Shown here: piece after piece, positions 1 to 6,936 of the stretch | Numbering within the stretch: position 1 is the stretch's first letter | How the letters are laid out: the number at the start of each line of letters is the position of its first letter | NCBI GenBank assembly: GCA_020249025.1 | Contig: JADCGM010000368.1 | Coordinates: 1-6,936, forward strand | Reading direction: 5' to 3' | From: Alphaproteobacteria bacterium | Lineage (GTDB): Bacteria > Pseudomonadota > Alphaproteobacteria > Sphingomonadales > Sphingomonadaceae | Length of the DNA: 6,936 nt | Notes under the pieces: generated by a model | What the model was told of the DNA's origin: nothing | Database searches by the model: none | Seen by the model: the letters and a program-made list of their open reading frames with translations, nothing else | Translations under genes and position numbers: made by a program

Positions 1-394
1 AGGCGTTACCGTCTATGGCACCGATTACGACACGCCCGACGGGACCGGCGTGCGCGACTACATCCATGTCGCCGATCTCGCCGAGGCGCATGTCATCGCG
101 CTCCGGAACCTCATCGAACAGCCGGACCGGTCGCTAACGCTCAACTGCGGCTACAACCGCGGCTTCTCGGTGCTCGAGGTGCTCGATGCGGTCGAGCGCG
201 TGTCGGGCGTCGCGATCCAGCGGACGATGGAGGGACGCCGCGCCGGCGATCCGGCCGCGCTCGTCGCTGACAACAGCCGTATCGTCGAAACCTTCGGCTG
301 GCAGCCGCGCTGGGCCAACCTGGACACCATCGTCACCCACGCGCTCGCCTGGGAAAAGCGCCTGTCCGAGCTGCGCCGCAGCGCGGCGGCCTGA
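1..394 (+). CDS. galE: UDP-glucose 4-epimerase, C-terminal part (5' end outside window)
   Basis: This is the last 130 codons of a GalE-type short-chain dehydrogenase/reductase; the first complete codon begins at base 2 and the TGA stop is 392-394. GalE interconverts UDP-glucose and UDP-galactose in the cytoplasm using bound NAD, supplying sugars for exopolysaccharide and lipopolysaccharide. The visible part starts with VYGTDYDTPDGTGVRDYIHV, a hallmark of GalE, followed by DLAEAH, the NCGYNRGFSVLEV substrate-domain segment and RRAGDPAALVADNSR, which carries the conserved Arg and Asp that contact the UDP-sugar. The Rossmann NAD-binding part and the YxxxK catalytic motif lie upstream and cannot be checked. 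A GTG at base 50 could be mistaken for a start, but the frame is open to the window edge and the homology runs through it. A related UDP-hexose epimerase of the same family is the main alternative. It meets the PAS-RmuC gene tail to tail with 3 bases between stops. Confidence 0.92.
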   Translation, partial: GVTVYGTDYDTPDGTGVRDYIHVADLAEAHVIALRNLIEQPDRSLTLNCGYNRGFSVLEVLDAVERVSGVAIQRTMEGRRAGDPAALVADNSRIVETFGWQPRWANLDTIVTHALAWEKRLSELRRSAAA

Positions 395-397
395 CGC

Positions 398-3337
398 CTA
401 TTCGGCGGCTTCGCCTTTCGGCAGGGCGATCAGTTCAGGAGCGACGCGGGTGCGGGTGGTCTTCGCCACCGGCTTGACCTCGGCGACCTGCTTCTTGCCC
501 TTCTCCACCCCCATTTCGGTGAAGCGCCGCGCCTTGGGCAGCACGTTGCGTTCGAGCGAGCCGACGAAGTCGTCGTAGGCGCGCACCGCCGAGTCGAGGT
601 TGCCGCCAACACGCGCGACGTGATCGGCCATTGTCGCGATCGCGGCGTGCAGGTCCGCGCCCAACTCGCCGATGCGCTGCGCCTCTTCCGCCAGCGTCTC
701 CTGCCGCCAGACGAGCGCCACCGTCTTGGCGATGGCGAGCAGGTTGATGGGACCCGCCAGCAGGATCCGCTGGTCGAACGCCCAGCCGAGCAACGCCAGA
801 TCATGTTCGAGCGCCGCCGACAGGAAATTCTCGCCCGGCAGGAACATCACGACGAAGTCCGCCGACTTGCCGAATTCGTTCCAATAGGCCTTCTCGCCGA
901 GCCCCTTTGCATGGGCGCGAACCGCGAGCGCGTGGCGCTTGTAGGCGGCGCGCCGCGCATCCTCCCCGTCCGCCTCGCCGGCGGCGAGATAGTCGTTGAG
1001 GCTGCACTTCGAATCGATGATCAGCTCGCGCCCGCCGGGCAGTCGGATGATCGCGTCCGGACGGCGCTTGCCGTCCTCGGTGTCGGTGCTGGTCTGCACC
1101 GAGAAGTCGAGGCCCTCGCGCAGTCCCGCCATCTCCAGCACGTTGCGAAGCTGTTGTTCGCCCCAGCTGCCCGCTGTCTTGCCCGACGAGCGCAGCGCCG
1201 AAACCAGCTTCGCGGCCTCGTCGCGCACCGCGAGCTGGCCCTGCGCCACCGTCTCGATCTGCGACTTCAGCTGCCCATAGGCTTCGGCGCGCGCGACCTC
1301 GATCGCCTTGATCTGCTCCTCGTAGCGGCTGAGCGTATCTCGCATCGGCGCGATCAGCTCGGCCATCTCCGCTTTGTTCTTCTGGAGCCCGGCGTCGGCC
1401 TTCTCGCGCTGGACCTTGAAAGTTTCGGTCGCCATCTCGATGAATTGCTGCTGGTTCTTGCGCAGCGTCTCGCCGGCAAGCGCGCGGCGGTGAATCTCGC
1501 GCCAGCGTTCGGGAATATCGGGGACAACTTCGTAATGGCAGCGGCCGAGCACCTCGTCGCGGCCGAAGCCAAGATCGGCGAGAAAGCGTTCGCTCGCCGC
1601 CAGATAGCGCATCTCCCGGTCGAACATGGCGATTCCGACGGGGGCATGTTCGACAAACGACAGCAGCTGGCGCTCGCGTTGACGAAGCGCCTCCTCAGCG
1701 GCCTTGCGGTCGCTGATGTCAATGTTGATGCCGAGCACGCGGACGATGGCGCCGGCGGCGTCCCGCACCACCCGCCCCTGCCCCTGCAGCCAACGCCAGC
1801 CGCCGTCGGCGCGGCGGACACGGAATTCGGCGAGAAAGTCGGCCTGGTCCGGGGTCAGCGTCTTCAGCGGGATCATCGCGGTCCCGACGTCGTCGGGGTG
1901 GAGCATGGCGCTCCAGCCGTCGGCGTCTGGCGGGCCGTCGCCGGGATCGCGGTCGTAAAGCCGGTAGATCTCGGGCGACCAGCGCATGCCGTCACCGACG
2001 ACGAACTCCCAGGTGCCGACGCCGGCGAACTCGTGGATCAGCCGGGTGCGGACCTCGCTTTCGGCGATGCGGTCGGCGGCTTCGCGCATCGCGGTGATGT
2101 CGATGATCACCCCGGCCCAGAACGGCACGCCGTCGGAATTGCGGGTCGTCGAGCCGACGTCGCGGGCCCAGCGCACGCTGCCGTCGGGCCGCACGAAACG
2201 ATATTCGATCTCGGCGTGCGAGGCGCCGGCGGCGGCTTTGGCCGCAGCCTCGGCGACGGCGGCGCGGTCGTCCGGATGGACATGCTCGATGAGCTCGGGA
2301 AGCGTCGGCCGCGCCTCGGGCGGGAGGCCGGCGAGCCGGAGCAGATTGGGCGAAAATTCGCCGACCCCGGTCTGAAGGTTCCATTCATAGGAGCCGATGC
2401 CGGCGATGGCCTGGCTGCGCAGCAGCCGGGTTTCGCTGTCGGCGAGCGCGCGGCGGGTCGCTTCCTCGTCGGTGACGTCCTGGATGACGCCGCTGACGGT
2501 GAGGCGCTGGCCCTCCTCGAGATTGGCGCGGCCGCGCGACAGCACCCAGCGCACCGCGCCGTCGGGGCGGACGATGCGGTAGCGCTGCTCATAGCCGCCC
2601 TGCGCCGCCGCCGCCTCGGCGGCCGACGCCTGAACCGCCTCGCGGTCGTCGGGGTGGACAAGGCCCCAGCGCAGCTCGGGCGTCGGTTCGGTGCCGGGCG
2701 GGACGCCCATGATCTCGCAGGCGCGCGGGCTCCACCAGCCGCGCTTGGCGACGAGATCCCATTCCCACGCCCCGAACCGCGCCGCGGTCATCGCGAGATC
2801 GAGCCGCTGTTCGTTGTCGGACAGCCGCTCGCGGCTGGCGCCGAGTTCGGCCTGGGTGCGCTTCAGCTCGTCGATGTCCTCGCTGACCCCGTACCAGCCG
2901 TCGATCGCGCCGGTGGCGTCGCGGTGCGGGAAGGCGCGCGAGCGGAACCAGTGATAGCTGCCGTCGGCGAGACGGACGCGGTGCTCGTGATCGAAGGGCG
3001 CGCCGGTGGCCAGCGAGCGCGCCCAGTCCGTTTCGAGCGCGGCCAGATCGTCGGGATGCCCGCTGACATACCAGGCGCGGCGCGCCTCGGCGTCGCTGAT
3101 GCCGAGAAGGTCGCGCCAGCGCGCGTTGAAGCGCACGACATGGCCGCCGGCGTCCGCCAGCCACGGGATCTGCGGCGACAGCTCGAAGAGGCGGCGCAGG
3201 TCCTCGGCATCGTCGGAGACGGGCGGGGCGGGGCGTCCGGAGGCGGGTGCGGCCCATCGTCCCAGCAGGCGCGCCAACAGCCCGCGCCACGGGGGTGTGG
3301 ACGGGCTGTCCGGTTGGTCGCCGGCGCGCAATGGCAT
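398..3337 (-). CDS. Multi-PAS sensor fused to RmuC nuclease-like domain
   Basis: The gene encodes 979 residues. Seen: a basic, Pro-rich start; PAS folds at about 44-155, 175-290, 304-416 and 432-545, with PAS_3-type signatures (HPDD, VRPDG or RADG plus W, ending in D-I/V-T/S/D); a fifth PAS at about 555-626 that stops before its last strands; then RmuC from about 627 (KNQQQFIEMATETFK), a helical stretch to about 715, GSWGEQQLRNVLEMAGL, PDAIIRLPGG then IDSK (Asp761, Asp775, Lys777, matching a PD-(D/E)XK nuclease pattern), and FLPGENFLSAAL. Known: RmuC (PF02646) limits recombination at inverted repeats in E. coli and usually has an N-terminal membrane helix, absent here. No kinase, HATPase, GGDEF or EAL domain is present. 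Inferred: a PAS-controlled DNA-processing protein, or a deletion or assembly chimera. The ATG at 3337 was chosen because an AGGGAAGG lies about 15 bases upstream and the open frame beyond it runs antisense into pckA; the start is fairly uncertain. Confidence 0.85.
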   Translation of the reverse strand: MPLRAGDQPDSPSTPPWRGLLARLLGRWAAPASGRPAPPVSDDAEDLRRLFELSPQIPWLADAGGHVVRFNARWRDLLGISDAEARRAWYVSGHPDDLAALETDWARSLATGAPFDHEHRVRLADGSYHWFRSRAFPHRDATGAIDGWYGVSEDIDELKRTQAELGASRERLSDNEQRLDLAMTAARFGAWEWDLVAKRGWWSPRACEIMGVPPGTEPTPELRWGLVHPDDREAVQASAAEAAAAQGGYEQRYRIVRPDGAVRWVLSRGRANLEEGQRLTVSGVIQDVTDEEATRRALADSETRLLRSQAIAGIGSYEWNLQTGVGEFSPNLLRLAGLPPEARPTLPELIEHVHPDDRAAVAEAAAKAAAGASHAEIEYRFVRPDGSVRWARDVGSTTRNSDGVPFWAGVIIDITAMREAADRIAESEVRTRLIHEFAGVGTWEFVVGDGMRWSPEIYRLYDRDPGDGPPDADGWSAMLHPDDVGTAMIPLKTLTPDQADFLAEFRVRRADGGWRWLQGQGRVVRDAAGAIVRVLGINIDISDRKAAEEALRQRERQLLSFVEHAPVGIAMFDREMRYLAASERFLADLGFGRDEVLGRCHYEVVPDIPERWREIHRRALAGETLRKNQQQFIEMATETFKVQREKADAGLQKNKAEMAELIAPMRDTLSRYEEQIKAIEVARAEAYGQLKSQIETVAQGQLAVRDEAAKLVSALRSSGKTAGSWGEQQLRNVLEMAGLREGLDFSVQTSTDTEDGKRRPDAIIRLPGGRELIIDSKCSLNDYLAAGEADGEDARRAAYKRHALAVRAHAKGLGEKAYWNEFGKSADFVVMFLPGENFLSAALEHDLALLGWAFDQRILLAGPINLLAIAKTVALVWRQETLAEEAQRIGELGADLHAAIATMADHVARVGGNLDSAVRAYDDFVGSLERNVLPKARRFTEMGVEKGKKQVAEVKPVAKTTRTRVAPELIALPKGEAAE

Positions 3338-3362
3338 CGCTCGGTGGCTCGCCTTCCCTGTT

Positions 3363-3376
3363 GCGCCCCCCGGCGC
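3363..3376. repeat. Inverted repeat GCGCC-N4-GGCGC before PAS-RmuC gene
   Basis: A perfect 5-base inverted repeat with a 4-base C-rich spacer lies 26 bases upstream of the predicted ATG of the PAS-RmuC gene. The same half-sites recur at 3475-3487 in front of pckA with a 3-base spacer. It could be a leader hairpin or a protein site; such short GC repeats arise easily by chance in DNA of this composition. Confidence 0.3.
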
Positions 3377-3431
3377 CCGCCTGTCATAGCTGCAACGAAC
3401 CCGCCGCGCCACCTGCGACGATGCATGCGTT

Positions 3432-3461
3432 TTGACCTTTCGCGGGTTGTTCGTGTATGCG
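3432..3461 (+). promoter_or_regulatory. Candidate pckA promoter
   Basis: TTGACC at 3432-3437 and TATGCG at 3456-3461 are separated by 18 bases, which fits a housekeeping sigma-factor promoter of alphaproteobacterial type (strong TTGAC, weaker -10). Transcription would begin near 3467 and leave a leader of roughly 50 bases before the GTG start. Support is by eye only; the -10 element matches the consensus imperfectly. Confidence 0.4.
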
Positions 3462-3473
3462 CGCGCCAACTGA

Positions 3474-3488
3474 TGCGCCGGGGGCGCA
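3474..3488 (+). repeat. Inverted repeat TGCGCC-GGG-GGCGCA in pckA leader
   Basis: A perfect 6-base inverted repeat with a 3-base spacer lies just downstream of the candidate pckA transcription start and 13 bases before the Shine-Dalgarno sequence. It could form a small hairpin in the leader RNA or be an operator half-site pair. It shares the GCGCC/GGCGC core with the repeat at 3363-3376. Function is not shown. Confidence 0.35.
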
Positions 3489-3501
3489 GCCACTGACATG
3501 C

Positions 3502-3507
3502 AGGGAG
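3502..3507 (+). promoter_or_regulatory. Ribosome binding site of pckA
   Basis: AGGGAG sits 8 bases before the GTG at 3516 and decides the start. The in-frame ATG at 3498 overlaps this region and has no comparable purine-rich element before it. Confidence 0.7.
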
Positions 3508-3515
3508 ACCATCCA

Positions 3516-5114
<1,599 letters not shown>

Positions 5115-5124
5115 TCGCGGCCTG

Positions 5125-5150
5125 CGCCCGGCGCCACTAGGGGCCGGGCG
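5125..5150 (+). terminator. Hairpin after pckA
   Basis: An 8-base perfect inverted repeat, CGCCCGGC at 5125-5132 and GCCGGGCG at 5143-5150, surrounds a 10-base loop and begins 10 bases after the pckA stop. The TAG stop of the convergent small gene (5137-5139) lies inside the loop, so the hairpin could serve both genes. There is no T-tract on either side, so it is not a textbook intrinsic terminator; it may act as an RNA 3'-end stabiliser or with Rho. Confidence 0.5.
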
Positions 5151-5532
5151 ACAGGAAGAACCAGAGACCGACAGCGGCGAGCGTCGCCGCCATCGTCACC
5201 GCGATGCGCTTCAGCCGCCGGGCCCGCGCGGCGGTTTCGGCCGCGACCATGCGGTCGTGCTGTTCCTGCCGGGCGCGCTGGGCCTCGACATGGTCCAACA
5301 TCGCCTGCCGACCGGCCTCGGTCAGCCCGCCGAAGACGCGCGCCACCGGCTGGCCGTCGCGCTCGACGACATCGCCGCGCACCTCGCCGCGTTCGATCAG
5401 CTCCATGACATGGGCGTGCAGCACCGCATCCTCGATACGGTCCAGCCGCACCGGTCCCGGCGGGCTGTCGGGCCCGCGCTTGGCCAGCACGCGCCGGATG
5501 CGCTGCAAGATCTGGTCGTCCATTCGCGGCAT
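5137..5532 (-). CDS. Small tail-anchored protein with winged-helix-like N-terminal part, unknown function
   Basis: I do not recognise a named family. The 131-residue product begins MPRMDDQILQRIRRVL and has helices and turns up to an LTEAGRQAMLD element (70-80) that resembles the LT-x-x-G end of winged-helix domains in small DNA-binding proteins; the middle HVMELIERGEVRGDVV (41-56) would fit the recognition-helix and wing region. Residues 81-109 are a charged, Arg/Ala-rich helix, probably coiled coil. Residues 110-127 (IAVTMAATLAAVGLWFFL) form one hydrophobic segment, followed by SPGP. Arg/Lys residues just before it predict a cytoplasmic N-terminus and a C-terminal tail anchor. The gene follows glmS on the same strand after 119 bases and may be co-transcribed. 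The ATG at 5532 was chosen; ATG 5523 and GTG 5553 are alternatives, and no start has a strong ribosome binding site. The coding status rests on the coherent amphipathic and membrane pattern; the fold is inference. Confidence 0.75.
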   Translation of the reverse strand: MPRMDDQILQRIRRVLAKRGPDSPPGPVRLDRIEDAVLHAHVMELIERGEVRGDVVERDGQPVARVFGGLTEAGRQAMLDHVEAQRARQEQHDRMVAAETAARARRLKRIAVTMAATLAAVGLWFFLSPGP

Positions 5533-5615
5533 GATGCGGTGCCCCGTCACATCCTGCCCCCCATGCGGTCCATAGAGCATGGCGGGCCGGTCATGCCATT
5601 GATCTTTTGAGGGTT

Positions 5616-5644
5616 GCCGCCCGGTGAAAACCGTGCCGGGCGGC
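5616..5644 (-). terminator. Hairpin after glmS
   Basis: A 9-base perfect inverted repeat, GCCGCCCGG at 5616-5624 and CCGGGCGGC at 5636-5644, with an 11-base loop, starts 7 bases beyond the glmS stop. On the minus strand it is followed by AACCCTCAAAA, not by a T-run, so termination may be partial and allow read-through into the small gene. The rest of the 119-base gap to that gene (about 5533-5615) shows no convincing promoter. Confidence 0.5.
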
Positions 5645-5651
5645 TGCGGCC

Positions 5652-6936
5652 CTATTCGACGGTCACCGACTTGGCGAGGTTGCGGGGCTGGTCGACGTCG
5701 GTGCCCTTCGCCACCGCGACATGATAGGCCAGCAGCTGGACCGGCACCGCATAGACGAGCGGCGCGATCAGCGGATGGACCTTCGGCATCTCGATGGTGG
5801 CGAGGCAGCCCTCGCCGGCCTCGTGCAGCCCCTCGGCATCCGAGATCAGCACAATCTTGCCGCCGCGAGCGCGGACCTCCTGCATGTTGGAGACGGTCCT
5901 CTCGAAGAGCGGGCCCGAGGGTGCGAGCACGATCACCGGCACCGCCTCGTCGATCAGCGCGATGGGCCCGTGCTTCATCTCGCCGGAGGCATAGCCCTCG
6001 GCATGGATGTAGCTGATCTCCTTCAGCTTCAGCGCCCCTTCGAGCGCCAGCGGATAGTCGGGGCCGCGGCCGAGGTAGAGCACGTCCCGCGCCGGGGCGA
6101 TGAGATGCGCCATGCCGGCGATGTCGGCATCGTGCGACAGCGCGGCGTTGAGCGCGGCGGGCGCCTCGATGAGATGGCGGACGACCTCCTGCTCCTCGGC
6201 GCGGGTCATCTTGCCCTTCTTGACCGCGAGATGCGCGGCGAGCGCCGCGAGCACCGCGAGCTGGCAGGTGAAGGCCTTGGTCGAGGCGACGCCGATCTCG
6301 GGCCCGGCGTGCGTCGGCAGCAGCAGATCGGCCTCGCGCGCCATCGACGAGGTCGGCACGTTGACGACAACGGCGATGGTCTGGCCGTTGGCCTTGCAGT
6401 GGCGCAGCGCGGCGAGCGTGTCGGCGGTCTCGCCCGACTGCGAGATGAAAAGCGCGAGGCCGCCCGGTTGAAGGACGGGGTCGCGGTAGCGGAATTCGGA
6501 CGCCACATCGATGTCGACAGGCACGCGCGCGAAGGTCTCGAACCAGTATTTGGCGACCATGCCGGCGTAGAAGCTGGTGCCACACGCGACAATGGTGATG
6601 CGCTCGATTGCCGACAGGTCGATCTCCATCTGCGGGAGCGCGACCTGCTGCTCGACCGGGCGGATGTAGCTTTGCAGCGTCTGGGCGACGACGGTCGGCT
6701 GCTCGAAGATCTCCTTGAGCATGAAGTGGCGATACGGCCCCTTCTCGACGGCGGCGGCGGTCACCCCCGACAACGTGATCTCGCGCGTCACCGGATTGTT
6801 GTCCTGATCGTAGATCTGCGCGCCCTCGCGCGTGATCACGACCCAGTCGCCCTCTTCGAGATAGGCGATGCGCTGCGTCAGCGGCGCGAGCGCCAGCGCA
6901 TCCGAGCCGAGATAGGTCTCGCCGTCGCCATAGCCG
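5652..6936 (-). CDS. glmS: Glutamine--fructose-6-phosphate aminotransferase (isomerizing), C-terminal part
   Basis: GlmS (EC 2.6.1.16) makes glucosamine-6-phosphate from fructose-6-phosphate and glutamine, the first committed step toward UDP-GlcNAc for peptidoglycan and lipopolysaccharide; it is cytoplasmic. The window holds the last 427 residues; family members are about 600-610 long, so the end of the N-terminal glutaminase domain is included and most of that domain, with its catalytic Cys1, lies off the right edge. The visible part starts GYGDGETYLGSDALALAP. The first SIS domain shows VACGTSFYAGMVAKYWFE, FISQSGETADTLAALR and GPEIGVASTKAFT, the sugar-phosphate-binding loops. The second shows LGRGPDYPLALEGALKLKE, HAEGYASGEMKHGP (with the catalytic Glu and His), and ends DQPRNLAKSVTVE, the nearly invariant GlmS C-terminus. 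Reading continues through the GTG at 6839, which is internal. It lies upstream of the small membrane protein gene on the same strand. Confidence 0.98.
   Translation of the reverse strand, partial: GYGDGETYLGSDALALAPLTQRIAYLEEGDWVVITREGAQIYDQDNNPVTREITLSGVTAAAVEKGPYRHFMLKEIFEQPTVVAQTLQSYIRPVEQQVALPQMEIDLSAIERITIVACGTSFYAGMVAKYWFETFARVPVDIDVASEFRYRDPVLQPGGLALFISQSGETADTLAALRHCKANGQTIAVVVNVPTSSMAREADLLLPTHAGPEIGVASTKAFTCQLAVLAALAAHLAVKKGKMTRAEEQEVVRHLIEAPAALNAALSHDADIAGMAHLIAPARDVLYLGRGPDYPLALEGALKLKEISYIHAEGYASGEMKHGPIALIDEAVPVIVLAPSGPLFERTVSNMQEVRARGGKIVLISDAEGLHEAGEGCLATIEMPKVHPLIAPLVYAVPVQLLAYHVAVAKGTDVDQPRNLAKSVTVE

Larger units (their letters stand above)
3338..3515. other. Divergent intergenic region between PAS-RmuC gene and pckA
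   Basis: This 178-base stretch must hold the 5' signals of both divergent genes. It contains a candidate promoter toward pckA, the pckA ribosome binding site and two GC-rich inverted repeats, listed separately. On the minus side only an AGGGAAGG at about 3352-3359 (read on the minus strand) stands out as a possible, rather distant, ribosome binding site; I see no convincing minus-strand -35/-10 pair. A short ATGCATGC motif lies at 3421-3428. No small gene with a credible start and composition is visible. Confidence 0.6.

Noticed and set aside
620..3496. A very long plus-strand open frame (about 958 codons) opposite the PAS-RmuC gene
   Set aside because: Its translation is rich in Arg, Ala, Gly and His with no recognisable domain, while the opposite strand encodes clear PAS and RmuC motifs. 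Long antisense frames are expected opposite genes with strong G/C third-position bias.
3498..3515. ATG at 3498 as the start of pckA
   Set aside because: No ribosome binding site precedes it, whereas AGGGAG lies 8 bases before the GTG at 3516, and the extra residues do not resemble the family.
5533..6585. Minus-strand frame that joins the small protein to a long upstream extension across glmS
   Set aside because: Upstream of about 5553 it reads glmS in the wrong frame, giving Arg/Ala-rich sequence; the in-frame glmS product is unmistakable.

Overview
The window is a GC-rich alphaproteobacterial chromosomal segment. The character of the GalE, PEP carboxykinase, GlmS and PAS sequences suggests the order Sphingomonadales; that placement is inference from protein style, as no marker gene is present. 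It holds five protein-coding genes packed closely, with no RNA gene, CRISPR array, IS element or phage gene visible. No gap exceeds 180 bases.

Layout from left to right: (1) the 3' end of galE (UDP-glucose 4-epimerase) on the plus strand, ending at 394. (2) Three bases further on, tail to tail, a 979-codon minus-strand gene (3337 down to 398) that joins four complete PAS domains and half of a fifth to the C-terminal nuclease-like domain of RmuC. (3) A 178-base divergent intergenic region with a candidate promoter and two small inverted repeats. (4) pckA (ATP-dependent phosphoenolpyruvate carboxykinase), plus strand, 3516-5114, complete, with a GTG start chosen by its Shine-Dalgarno sequence. 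(5) A small minus-strand gene (5532 down to 5137) for a 131-residue protein with a winged-helix-like N-terminal part and a C-terminal membrane anchor. (6) The C-terminal two thirds of glmS (glucosamine-6-phosphate synthase) on the minus strand, running off the right edge. GC-rich hairpins lie after pckA and after glmS.

Three genes are central metabolism: gluconeogenesis (pckA), amino-sugar supply for peptidoglycan and lipopolysaccharide (glmS), and nucleotide-sugar interconversion (galE). PckA and GalE act near hexose and nucleotide-sugar supply, but the genes are not in one operon.

The notable object is the PAS-RmuC gene. The fifth PAS domain stops part way through its fold and the reading frame passes without interruption into RmuC at a short stretch that suits both families. 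The result is a sensor array with no kinase or cyclase output, attached to an RmuC domain that has lost its usual N-terminal membrane anchor. It may be a real gene fusion giving a signal-responsive DNA-processing protein, a deletion product, or an assembly join of two loci. The sequence alone cannot decide between these.
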